DNA of 64,000 nt from Posidonia oceanica (taxonomy: Eukaryota; Streptophyta; Magnoliopsida; Alismatales; Posidoniaceae), in the NCBI GenBank assembly GCA_037176725.1, contig JAZBRS010000029.1, positions 49,238,001 through 49,302,000 of the forward strand, written 5' to 3'. Positions 35,301 to 44,998 of this stretch are shown here, in pieces. How positions within the stretch are numbered: the first letter of the stretch is position 1; each line of letters begins with the position of its first letter. Below the pieces are notes generated by a model. The model did no database searches. It saw only the letters and a program-made list of their open reading frames with translations, and was not told where the DNA came from. The translations under genes were made by a program, and so were the position numbers.

Positions 35301-38300
35301 CCCAGCTCGCCCCCAGGCCCCTCTACGCCGCCGCGTGCCGCCGCTGCTCCATTGGTAGCACTGTGCTGCGCGCGGGAGGACGAAGAAGCTATTGTAGCTT
35401 TATTTTCTTTTTTTAAAAACTTGAATAAGGTTAGATGCATGCATTGAAATAAAATTTGTTAGTTTTCTTTTATTGCGTTTAGGTCCTGCGTTTGTTTAGA
35501 AATCATTTAAATCTGAATAAAAACTATATTGCATTGCGTTAAATATCTGTTGTTTCTTTTTATTACATTTTAATCCATCTGTAGTTCAAATAACTTTAGT
35601 TTCATTTTCTTTTGATCAAGTAGTTTAACTAATTTACTTTTAAGTCCTGCAATTGATGAATGTCATTTAAATGTTAGTTTTTATCTTATTGCATTACGTT
35701 CAACTCCTCTGATTTATTATATTTGCATTTGAGTCCATCTTCAGTTGTTAAAAGTCATTTAATTCACATTTTATCATACTGCATTGCATTAAAATCCTCT
35801 ATTCATTTCAAATTGCATCTAAGTCCTGTCCCAGTTCATGAAAGTCATTTAAATCTGCATTTTATCATATCACATTGCATTTTAGTCCCTGTATTTTCTT
35901 TATTTGCATTTCAGTCCTCCACAGTTCATGCATTTCATTTAATCATCTTTTAAAACCATATTGCATTAATAAAAAGTCCAGATGTTTGTTCTATTTGCAT
36001 TTTAGTCCCTCTGTGATTCTCTGTGTCTTTTGTTTTTTGCTTTTAAGCCCATGAATTTGTTTTATTTGCTTCTGGGACCCTCTGTGTTGTGATGTGTGTT
36101 TTTATTTTGTTTTCATTTTGCAGTAAGGCCCAATACTTTCTTTTTATTGCGCAGGGGTCCTTCCTTTGTATTTCTGTGTCTGTGTGATTTCTTTTTGGTT
36201 TGCAGATCAGTCCCCAGGTTTTCTTTATTTGCAGATGGGTCCTTCCTTTTGTTTTATAGGAGGTTTTGGTTTCTTTTTGGCCTTGCATTTTGGCCCTGAA
36301 TTTTGTTTTAATCACATCCAGGTCCTTCTGAGCTTCAATATGCCCCTCAGGTTTTCTGTTTTTCTTGCAATTAAGCCCTTAGCTTTTTAAAGGTTTGCAC
36401 ATAGGTCCTTGCAAGTGTCTTTTGCACCTTTTGAGTCATTTTTTGGCTTTGTTTCCTGTCCAAGCTTTTCCAAGTTGCATGAGGATCCCCTGTAGGTTTT
36501 TCTTTTTGGGATTTGCGCCTGTTTGCTGGCTTTACGTTTTAGTCCATAAGTTTTCAAAAATTGCATTTAGGTCCTTTTCTTGCATTTATGCATACATTCA
36601 TCCTAATTAACATTGCATTTAGCCCATGCACCCCTACATTAGCATTCTTGCATACATTTGCACTCTTTTGCATACATTTAGGGTTAATTTGCACATAAGC
36701 CCTTGCACTTCTCCCTATTTGCACTTAGGCCTCCATCTTTGCATTTTTACATGCATTGCACCCATGCATCTTTGCACTTAGCATCTTAGCACACCTTTAA
36801 GCACATTTAGCTCCCATTCATGTGGGAGGACCTGTTCTGCACACCTCTAGGACCCTTTTACACTTTGATCCCTTCTTCTCTCCTGGCCCTTGGGCCTTCT
36901 GCCTTGAAGCCTGGATATCTTCCGATCGGATCGTTGAATCTTCGCAACCAAGTTGTCCGGATCACCCTAGTGGAGCGGACTCCCATGCTGACTAAGTTCA
37001 TCTCAGATCAGGCCTCTGATCTCCAAGGTAAGTCCTTCTGAACCTCTGCATAGCACTTTGTTGCATATCACTTGCATTGCATGCATTGTTTTCGCCCTGC
37101 GTTTTCCATACATGTAGATTAGGACTTCTTCTTTTGCCTATCAACTCCACTTCCTCTTTTTGCGTATCCTTAGTGCTTTTGGGTTGAGTTTTCCTTGGAT
37201 TCACTACTGATTGCGGCTTTCTTCCCCCTTTTCCACGATTCGATTGCACTGCGAGCTTTGGGCAGTGTGCGAGACACATCGTGGGACAGTTTAATAGGAA
37301 CAGTCACAGGATAGTGGTGATCCTTCTGCTTGCTTTCTTTCCCCTTTGCAGGTCTTCACACCTGCATTGTGTGGTCCTTAAGTGGTGTTTGTCTTCACAC
37401 TTACATCGGTTGTCTCTTTACTTGTTTGATTCTTCCCCTTTGCATATTTTCACATCGTTTTGCACGCCCGTATCTGTTTTTGCTCGTTTTCGCACCGTTT
37501 TGCGTGCCAGCATCTGTTTTCGCATTGTTTTGCACGCCCACATCTGTTTTTGCTCGTTTTTGCGCTGTTTTGCGTGTCTGCATTTATTTTCGCTTGTTTT
37601 CGCACCATTTTGCCAGCCTGTTTTGTTTCTTGCATCGTTTTACGTGCCTGCTTTCTTTCTTGTACCGTTTGACGTGCCTACTTTGTTTCTTGTACCGTTT
37701 TGTGTGCCTGCTTTGTTTCTTGCACCGTTTGGTGTACCCGTTTTATTTCTTGCACCGTTTGGCATGCCTGCCTTCGTTTCTCGTACCGTTTTGCATGTTT
37801 GTTCTTGTTTTCCTTTGTATGACGCTTGCATTGCCTGGTTTTACCGTTGTTTTGTTTTATCGACTGCATTTGCATTTAGGGCAGTGATGCTTACTACTTG
37901 GAGTTCTCACGAACTAGGGTTTGCCTGGTTCAGAACACAGACAGCGCTGCTGAGCACTTAGATTGCACGTTTAATTTCTTGCACGCATTCCATCACTTAG
38001 AGTACACCTTTGAGCATCTGATTAGGCATTTGTGGCACTTAGGCATTCAAAGTATGCATTTCCCTGCGTATGCGAGCGTAAGCCTAGAAAGACCGATTCT
38101 CGAGCGTGTCGGGGGTGCCTAGCACCTTCCCCGCACGTAACAGGAGTCCTTGCCCTTTTTCATGGCCTGCAATGACCATATTGCCTTTATCCTAGGCACG
38201 AGTCACATCATTTGCATCCCATTGCATCTCATTTCATTTGCATTGCATTGCAATGCACATTTTGCTTGGTTTTGCATGTTTATTCATGCATTCCCCTGGT

Positions 38301-38504
38301 TTTTCTTGTCTTCCAACTTAATAGACACGGTGGCGACTCTGATTTGGTTTATCTTCTTCTTTCTTTCCTTTTTTCCCCTTTTTTAAGTGTTTTCGAGTTA
38401 AGTTTTCCTTCTCGGACACAGCCGCTAATAGTCAACTTAATTCCGATCGGTGCACGCGAGCTTTGGCATCGTGCATGGACGATCTGAACACCGGGATTAC
38501 TACA
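32363..38504 (+). repeat. Element B 3' LTR
   Basis: It is collinear with 18973-25030 throughout, including the A-rich tract, the GC-rich block (34310-35390), the 'gcatttaggtcc' array (35460-36780), the exon-like block (36820-37026) and a tandem array (37450-37800). The array differs in copy content from the 5' LTR. It ends GGATTACTACA. Confidence 0.92.
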
Positions 38505-38509
38505 CATAT
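38505..38509 (+). other. Target-site duplication of element B (right copy)
   Basis: CATAT follows GGATTACTACA at the end of B's 3' LTR, after which C's LTR array resumes. It matches 18968-18972. Confidence 0.9.
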
Positions 38510-40155
38510 AGGCCCACTTGTTGCATGCATTTACCTTTTTAACCCTACATTGCGTTTAAACCCTATAGTTTTCTTTTATTGCATATAGGTTCCTACCTTT
38601 CTCTGTATCATGCATTGTTGCATTTAATGTTGCATTTAGCTTCTGCATGCATGCCATATTGCATTGCTAGTTTCTCTTTGCATCTTAATTGTTGCATTGC
38701 ATACTTTTGCCATGTTTTGCACATAGGCCCCTATATTTTCCTAAATTGCACTTACGTCCCTGCATTCGCATTCCTGCATGCATAGCACCACCATAGCATT
38801 GCATATAGTTCCCATGCATCCATTTAGGCATTGTTAGTCTCCTAACATGTAAGACACCTTGCATTGCATACACTTAGGGCTAATTTGCACTTAGACCCCT
38901 GCTTAGTCCACTTTTGCTGGCCCTTGAGTCATCTGACTTGTTTCTTGAATAACTTTTGATCAGACCGTTGGATCTTCACGATCTAACTGTCTAGGTCTTC
39001 CTGGTTGGATGATCTTTCATTCTAACCAAAGTTATTTCAGATCAGGCCCCAGATCTTTAAGATAAGCTCATCTGAATCACTGCATAGCACTCATTACCTT
39101 GTCATTTGCATTGCATGCATCGTTTTCGCAATTTGCTTTCTCATTCATGTAGATTAGGCCTTGTCGCACCTGCTTTTGTTTTCTTTTCCATATTACGTGC
39201 ATTGCATTGTTTTCCGCACCCATTTTTGTTTTCTTTTGCATATTGCCTGCATTGCATCGTTTTCCGCACCCGCTTTTGTTTTCTTTTGCATATTGCTTGC
39301 ATTGCATCGTTTTCCGCACTCGCTTTTGTTTTCTTTTGCATATCGCCTGCATTGCATCGTTTTCTGCACCCACTTTTATTTTCTTTTGCATATTGCCTGC
39401 ATTGCATCGTTTTCTGTGCCCGCTTTTTCTTTCTTTTGCATATTGCCTGCATCGCATCGTTTTCCGCGCCTGCTTTTGTTTTCTTTTGCATATTGCTTGT
39501 ATTTGCACCGTTTTCCGCACCTACTTTCACTTTCCTTTGCATGTCGCTTGCATTGCATGGTTTTCATCGCTATTTTGTTTTATCGCCTGCATTTGCATTA
39601 GGGCGATGATGCTTACTGCCTAGGAGTTCTCACGAACCAGGGCTTGTCCGTTCGGAACACTAGCAGCGTTGCTGAGCACATAGATAGCATGTTTAATTGT
39701 CCATGCATAGCATTCAGGCATTTAAGCATTTAGGCATTAGGCATGCATCTTTTGGCATATGCGAGCGAGCTAAGCCTAAAAAGACCGATTCTTGGACGTA
39801 TCGGGGGTGCCTAACACCTTCCCCGTGCGTAATAGGAGTCCTTGCCCTGTCTCTTGGTGTGTAATGACCGTATTGCCCTTATCCTAGGCACGAGTCACAT
39901 TTGCATTGCATTTACATTCTTTTTTCTTTCTTTTTGGCATGATTTATCATGTTTCCCCTGGTTTTCCTTGTCTCCCAATTTAATAGACCTGGTGGCGACT
40001 CTGATTTGTCTTATCTTTTCTTTTCCCTTTTTTGCCAGCATTTCCGAGTTGAGTTTCCCTCCTTGGATTCCGCCGCATATAGTGAACCTAGTTCTGATCG
40101 GTGCATGCGAGCTTTGGCATCATGCATGGACGATCTGAATTTCAGGATTACTACA
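38510..40155 (+). repeat. Element C 5' LTR, second part (after B)
   Basis: It continues the 'gcatttaggtcc' array immediately after the second CATAT copy. It contains an exon-like block (38920-39060) homologous to 23440-23640 in B, then a 50-bp tandem array (39180-39545), and ends GGATTACTACA at 40155. The end is nearly identical to B's LTR end at 25030. Confidence 0.85.
39180..39545 (+). repeat. 50-bp tandem array in C's LTR
   Basis: About seven copies with a 50-bp spacing, each with 'gcattgcatcgttttccgca' then 'cccgcttttgttttcttttg'. The spacing is seen directly at 39251, 39301, 39351 and 39401. Long ORFs here in several frames (LLFSFAYCLHCIVF type peptides) are products of the repeat. Confidence 0.85.
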
Positions 40156-40156
40156 G

Positions 40157-40453
40157 TGGTGACTTCACTTGAGACCAGCAGGCTCCGACTTTCGCTTAGG
40201 CTTTCTTCGCTCGCCTGGGTTCTGCATCTTTGCCTGCCTTGTGCTTTTGCATGCTTTGTCTGTTTGTTTGCTTGCCTGTGCTAGCCCCCAGCAGAGTCGC
40301 ACAGTGGCAACTCTGCTGGGGAGCTATGCTCTGGCTTTCGCTTCTAGCTTCCTCGCCGCTTGCATTTTGCATCTTTATTTGCCTTTTGCTTTTGCATGCC
40401 TTGTTGGTTTGCTTGCTTGCCTGTGTTGACTCCTGGCGAGTCGCATAGTGGGT
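40157..40453 (+). repeat. Duplicated PBS region of element C
   Basis: The first copy starts TGGTGACTTCACTTGAGA (40157), a decayed tRNA-Arg PBS right after the LTR. About 146 bp later a second copy starts TGGCAACTCTGCTGGGGA (40303), closer to the canonical Tat-lineage PBS. The following 100 bases ('ctttcgctt...gcatctttgcc...cttttgcatgc...gcttgcctgtg') match between copies. A third, shorter start lies at 40454. Confidence 0.75.
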
Positions 40454-40458
40454 CCCTT

Positions 40459-40628
40459 GCCTGTTTCCTTGTGCGAGGTCAGGTCCGCTTGTTTCCTCGG
40501 GCGAGGACAAGCCTTTGTTCGACTCCGTGTGCACGGAGTTCTTGCCTGTTTCCTCGTGCGAGGTCAGGCCTGCTTGCTTCCTCGGGCGAGGACAAGCCTC
40601 TGCTCGACTCCGTGTGCACGGGGCCTTG
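40459..40628 (+). repeat. 85-bp tandem duplication in C's leader
   Basis: Two copies start at 40459 and 40544 with 'gcctgtttcct-gtgcgaggtcagg'. Both contain small palindromes (CCTCGTGCGAGG in copy 2, CCTCGGGCGAGG in both), recalling the CCTCGT/ACGAGG half-units of A's minisatellite. Confidence 0.8.
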
Positions 40629-41698
40629 CTTGTCTGCTTGCTTGCCTATTTATTTACTTGCTTTATGCTATGTTTGCTTGCATTGCTTTGTTTCTCGCAT
40701 TATGCATGCCTAAATACCTACTTGGCGCACTATACACGCTTTTTGAGTGGTAATTGCTTTGTTTCACGCACTTACTATGCCACTGCACATGCACATGCCA
40801 TGCATACCTGCATTTTGATATGATAAGTGTTTTCTTTTCACTATCATGTCCACATACACTTGCACATGCCATGCCCATGCTTTTTGCCTTGCTGTGTGAC
40901 TACTTGCATGCCATGACTTCTTGTTTCTCTCCCTTTCGCACATGCCATGCCTAGGATAGTAGAAACATGCTTGCTCCCTTCTGGCTTAATTTAAAAGCAA
41001 CAATAAAGCCAAGCAATAACATCTAAGCAAAACTAGAGCCAAAACTTGCAATTTTTCCCCTTGGTTAATAAAATACAAGTAAAACACTCTAAATCATTCG
41101 CATGAATCAGCATTCTAGAAAGCATGTATTCTTCTCCTCTGAGTCTACCTACAGTCTAAGAAGGACAGTCCCGGTCTCTCGTTCGGTTGCTTTGGCACTG
41201 TGCGAGTTGATCGATCTGTCCCCCCTTGTCAGGGGTCGCGTCGGTGGTAGCGGAGGGTGCTACCTATGCTTTTGGCAGGGTCAAGGCCACCAACGCACCA
41301 CTCCGTCACTGCCTGAGCTCATGGCTAGGATTTAGACGGGGACCCACTCTTTTCTGACTTGGAGTCTGCATAAACCCATTACTCATGAGTGCGTCCTAGT
41401 AGGTCATCTACTCAGGACATGCATGGTGAGAGAGTGCATACTAGGACATTCATTTGCATTGTATGCCATTCATATCAGCCTAATCACTTGCATTTTGTTT
41501 AGGTGCTAACCTGATTTGCTTTGCCTGTCTGCAGGTAGGTGCGAGGTCCTCAGTTGGAGCTCAAGCGTCTCTGTCTCGGGCTGCTCCCTATGGTCCTCCT
41601 CTTTTCCTAAGCTCTTCCTCGCTTCGACAATAGCTCGCCTTAGGACTCGTGCGCCTTCTTTTCGCCACAGCCCTGTCCTTGCCTGCATGCATTTAGCT
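40629..41698 (+). other. Element C leader
   Basis: A non-coding leader aligned with B's: 'acactttttgagtg' type and 'catgccatgcctaggatag' segments, then 'cagtctaagaaggacagtcc' (41151), and the acceptor-like 'tgcctgtctgcag|GTAGGTGCGAG' at 41522-41545. Confidence 0.55.
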
Positions 41699-43974
41699 AT
41701 GGCCTAGCATGCCAGCGGGCCTCTTGCTTCTGTTGCACCAGAGGAGTTTTCGACTTCGGTCCCTCCTACTACTGCAGCTTCCCCTTCTTGCCATGCATTC
41801 CATTGCTGGTTGCATGACGATCCTCTGCATTCCATAGGGGAACCGCAGGTCCTAGCCGGTCTGGAACCCGTCACCAATTCTGTCGTGGTGACCGCCACTC
41901 GGGTTCTGGATACCCTGCCTCCCGTTGCTTTCTTGGGCTTTCCTATTTCAGGAACTCAGCCGGCTGCGACTACTTCTGTTGTAGAGTTTGTCTCTCTCGG
42001 CTCTTTTGCCCTCGTGTCCCCTTCAGCAGCTATACCTTTGCGTCGGGGCTCGTCGATCGACGAGCCCTCTGCCATGCAAGCGCAACATCTAGGGGTTCCG
42101 ACCTAGAGGTTGCAAGGCATGGCCTCTTCTTCTGGTCCTGCTCCTTCGCTTCCTCTTCCTCTGACCCCTAAGGTTCCGGTGCAGCCCTTTACAGCTTTGC
42201 AGGCTCACCGCACTGCACTTCCGCCCTTTCCATCGCCCCAGCACCTCACAGCTTCGGCGATGGGGTTGCCTTATCGACCTCCTGCACCTGCACAACACTT
42301 TGTACAGCATGCAACTCCTTCATTTGGTGGCCAGTATTTTGGATTGGCAGGAGCACAACACCCCTCAGGCCCGTTGCCTGGCACCGTGCTAGTGCAACAG
42401 TTGCTGCTCTCACGCACTACACAACACACTGCACAGCATGTCTTTTATTCACCTCCTTTGCATCAGAACATTCAGGCTCTTGCATACATAGCACCGCACT
42501 TTGCACCCTGGCACGGGTATGCTGGCCCTCACGCTACGACACTAGGTAGTGTGATGGTGGATCCGGAGGAGCACTTTCGCGCGACCCACACAGCATACAC
42601 GGCACCTGCCTTAGCTGCACCAGTCTCGATGACAGCAACCTCAGATGCCTTCCTAACTAGGATAGGTGATCTAGAGAGAGCACTTCATCAAGTGCAAGGC
42701 CAGGACCACCAGCCCTTCCAATTCAGGGACCTCTACTACTTTCCAGAGGCGACACTCCCACCGAAATTCAAAATCCCGGAATTTACAAAATACAGCGGTA
42801 GAGGCTGCCCAATCACACATCTGAAGGCGTACTGCAGCGACCTCGTCCAGCTCTAGCATGACGATAGGTTGCTGATACATTTGTTCCAAAAGAGTTTGAC
42901 GAGCCCTGCTCTTAAGTGGTTCGTATCACTTGACATGGTTACCGTCAAGACTTGGAGTGACCTTTCCCAAGCGTTCTTAGAGCAATTTTCCTTCAACCTT
43001 GACTTGATCCCTAGGCGCGAGGATCTTGTCGCTCTTAAGCAGAAACCCCACGAATCATTCGGGGAGTATGTCCGTCGCTAGGGTACCTTAGCCTCCTAGG
43101 TCAAAAATAAACCATTAGAGGAGGAGTCTATTGAGATCATCACCAGGGGAGCACAACCAGCGACTGGGGGACTGCTTAGCATTCAGCCTGTCACTAACCT
43201 TGCATCGTTGATCCAGGCTGGTACTCACATGGAAAGCTCGCTACGGAGTGGAAACTTCCCCGCACTTGCCTGCTTTGCACTCGCCGCATTCGCAAAGCAG
43301 GCTACCGCCTCCAACAATAGCAGCAACGAAGGCAACAATGACTCTGGCGTTCGCTACCACAAGAAGCCGATCGTCGCTTGCATCAGTTCTCCTGCAAAGC
43401 TTCCCCCTGCTGAGAACCAGCCCGGTTCACCTCAATTTGCATCTGCACCTAGCTATGCACTCACTGCACACACTGCCACCGTTGAGCTGGTGCATCACGT
43501 CGCACCAGCTCAGCAAGGACAATAGCCTAAGTAGAGATGAGGCCGCCGTAAGGAGAGCGACTTCACCCCACTTGGTGAACCGCTAAGTGTCGTCTTTCCT
43601 CGGTTGTGTCACTTCTGAGGCTCCCGGAAACTCGCCTGCCACCAAACCCTCTTCCATGGTGGTATGATGCGAGCAAGCAATGCGATTACCATCGAGCTGC
43701 GGGGCATTCGACGGGTAATTGCCACACTCTTCGGGATGTCGTTCAAGACCTGATTGACAACGGAGCCCTCGTTGTTAGTCCACAGGAGGCTACACACACA
43801 TCTGCACCTACACACCCTAGCATAGCCAGCCTTTCCTCGCCTGAGCCTGCAAGCTCCGATGATCTTGGGACCTCAGGGGTCTATCTTCTTGCTCCCATTC
43901 CCGCTGATGCCAGCTCTTCCTCGATGGATCCCTCCGATCTCATCAATTTGATCTCTTCTCCAGCCTTTCCTTAG
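41699..43974 (+). pseudogene. gag: Tat-like gag with TAG stops, element C
   Basis: The start ATG at 41699 opens frame MA-stop-HASGPLAS, where B has MAQSAGEL. The third codon is therefore CAG in B and TAG in C. The long frame 42110-42856 encodes a Pro/Gln/His-rich segment (SLPLPLTPKVPVQPF; QHYT-type repeats), then IGDLERALHQVQGQDHQPFQ, FRDLYYFPEATLPPKFKIPE and THLKAYCSDL. After a TAG it continues LIHLFQKSLTSPALKWFVSL, TWSDLSQAFLEQFSFNLDLI and HESFGEYVRR, the typical retrotransposon gag fold. A frameshift near 43600 leads to the zinc-knuckle-like CDYHRAAGHSTGNC (43681-43722) and the tail MDPSDLINLIS. In-frame stops are TAG at 41705, 42104, 42854, 43079, 43097, 43523 and 43532, plus TGA at 43538. 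It is the best-preserved capsid domain in the window but is not functional. Confidence 0.85.
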
Positions 43975-44229
43975 CCTTGCTCGTAGGGGGGCTTGGCCTA
44001 GAACTTGCCTGTCTGCCGAGCACTGGCCTGAGTCTGCAAGCACAAAACCCTAGATCCTAACAGAGGCTAGGATCAACAGCAAGCATCAGTAGCATAGCAA
44101 GCACTCGCAGCACAACAAGCACCTGCACAAGCAGCATCCGCACAAGCGGCAGTAGCAGTCTCAACGACCACATCAGCATTGCTAGAGCAATCAGCATCAG
44201 CAAGTAGCAAACAATGTGGACCGCAGTTG
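43975..44229 (+). other. Ala/Gln-rich tail sequence after C gag
   Basis: 'gcatagcaagcactcgcagcacaac'-type GCA/CAG-rich sequence, readable as Ala/Gln/Ser-rich peptide with stops. It is similar in composition to the tail of B's gag and to the linker of D's polyprotein. It abuts the 3' region directly, so pol is absent. Confidence 0.45.
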
Positions 44230-44998
44230 TATCCTTTTTTCCTATTTTCTTTCCTTGCTTTCCTTCCTTTCAAAAATCGAAAAGCACAAAAAAATCAAAA
44301 TGCAAACACAAAAAAGTAGAAAACCTAAAAGCAAAAAACATCTTGCGTGCCAATCATTAGCCCGATGAGGAAATCGAAAAAGCAAGCCTACTGGAAGGAG
44401 AGAGTCATCCCTTCTCAACTGTCACTACCTAGACAACAAGGTAAGTGAGAGAGCCACCACCCCATCTGAGAGTAGGACGAAGTGCCAAACTCCGTGTGGG
44501 GCCTGCACCTCCTAGAGGGAGAAGAAAATGTTAGGGCGACTGAGAGAGTGAGCCTGAAAAAGAAAATGCAAATTCGCATGGGCATAAAAGAAAAAAAAAA
44601 CATACAGACAGAAGGCGAAGACAGAAGTCGGCCCAAGAGAGGGACGTGTGGAATAGCTCTATCCCCACCACACCTTGGAGAGGAGTCGGAGCATGCGCCT
44701 GGGCAGCCCGCCCACCTCCTAAGGGACTAGCCACCCCTTCCTGTAGCAAAAGCCTCCAGCTCGGACCAGGCGTCTATTTACCTCTAAGTCAGGGGTAGAG
44801 CGAACCCAAGTGTCCATGAGGGAGCAGAAAAGTAAAAAAAAATTTCTAAAAGAGTAGGTGTAGGGCCCAAAAGAGTTTCGCACGGAGCCCGATCCATCAC
44901 CCACTGAGAGCATGAGCACCCCCACCCACCAAGGAGAGCCACCCACAGCTTGTGAGTCCTGGTAGGGGCAACTGAGTCGAGGGTTTCCTCCTCCTTTC
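44230..44998 (+). other. Element C post-pol region, cut by D
   Basis: It aligns with A 7270-7960: 'cccgatga-aaa-tcgaaa', 'cactacctag', 'gagagcagga-gaagtg-ccaaactcc' and 'gagaagaaaatgttagg'. The alignment stops at 'ctcctttc' (44998), where D's LTR end begins. Possible target-site duplication of D is CTTTC (44994-44998). Confidence 0.7.

Larger units (their letters stand above)
18973..38504 (+). mobile_element. Element B: complete 19.5-kb gag-only Tat-like retrotransposon
   Basis: Both LTRs are present (6058 and 6142 bp) and flanked by CATAT target-site duplications. The PBS, gag, a 3' region with hairpin arrays, and the PPT appear in the expected order across a 7.3-kb internal region. There is no protease, RT, RNase H or integrase. 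The LTRs resemble each other closely along their length, with differences of a few percent by eye and more in the first 100 bases. That suggests a fairly recent insertion. To have moved, B must have borrowed enzymes from a D-like element. Confidence 0.92.
15862..44998 (+). mobile_element. Element C: Tat-like gag-only LTR retrotransposon, interrupted by B
   Basis: Its 5' LTR is 15862-18972 and resumes at 38510-40155 after element B. Next come the PBS (40157), a repeat-bearing leader, gag (41699-43974), a short Ala/Gln-rich tail and a 3' region that is cut by D at 44999. No pol sequence lies between gag and the 3' region. The 5' target-site duplication is probably AAAAC (15857-15861). The 3' LTR should lie beyond the window. 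The LTR totals about 4.76 kb without B. Confidence 0.8.

Noticed and set aside
38327..38345. Second PBS ('tggcgactctgatttgg') inside LTRs
   Set aside because: It shares only the first ten bases with the tRNA-Arg PBS and lies about 170 bases inside the LTR. The true PBS follows the LTR end.
39077..39623. Overlapping ORFs of 130-170 codons with LLFSFAY repeats
   Set aside because: They are readings of a 50-bp tandem array in an LTR. Period and frame drift explain the open frames.
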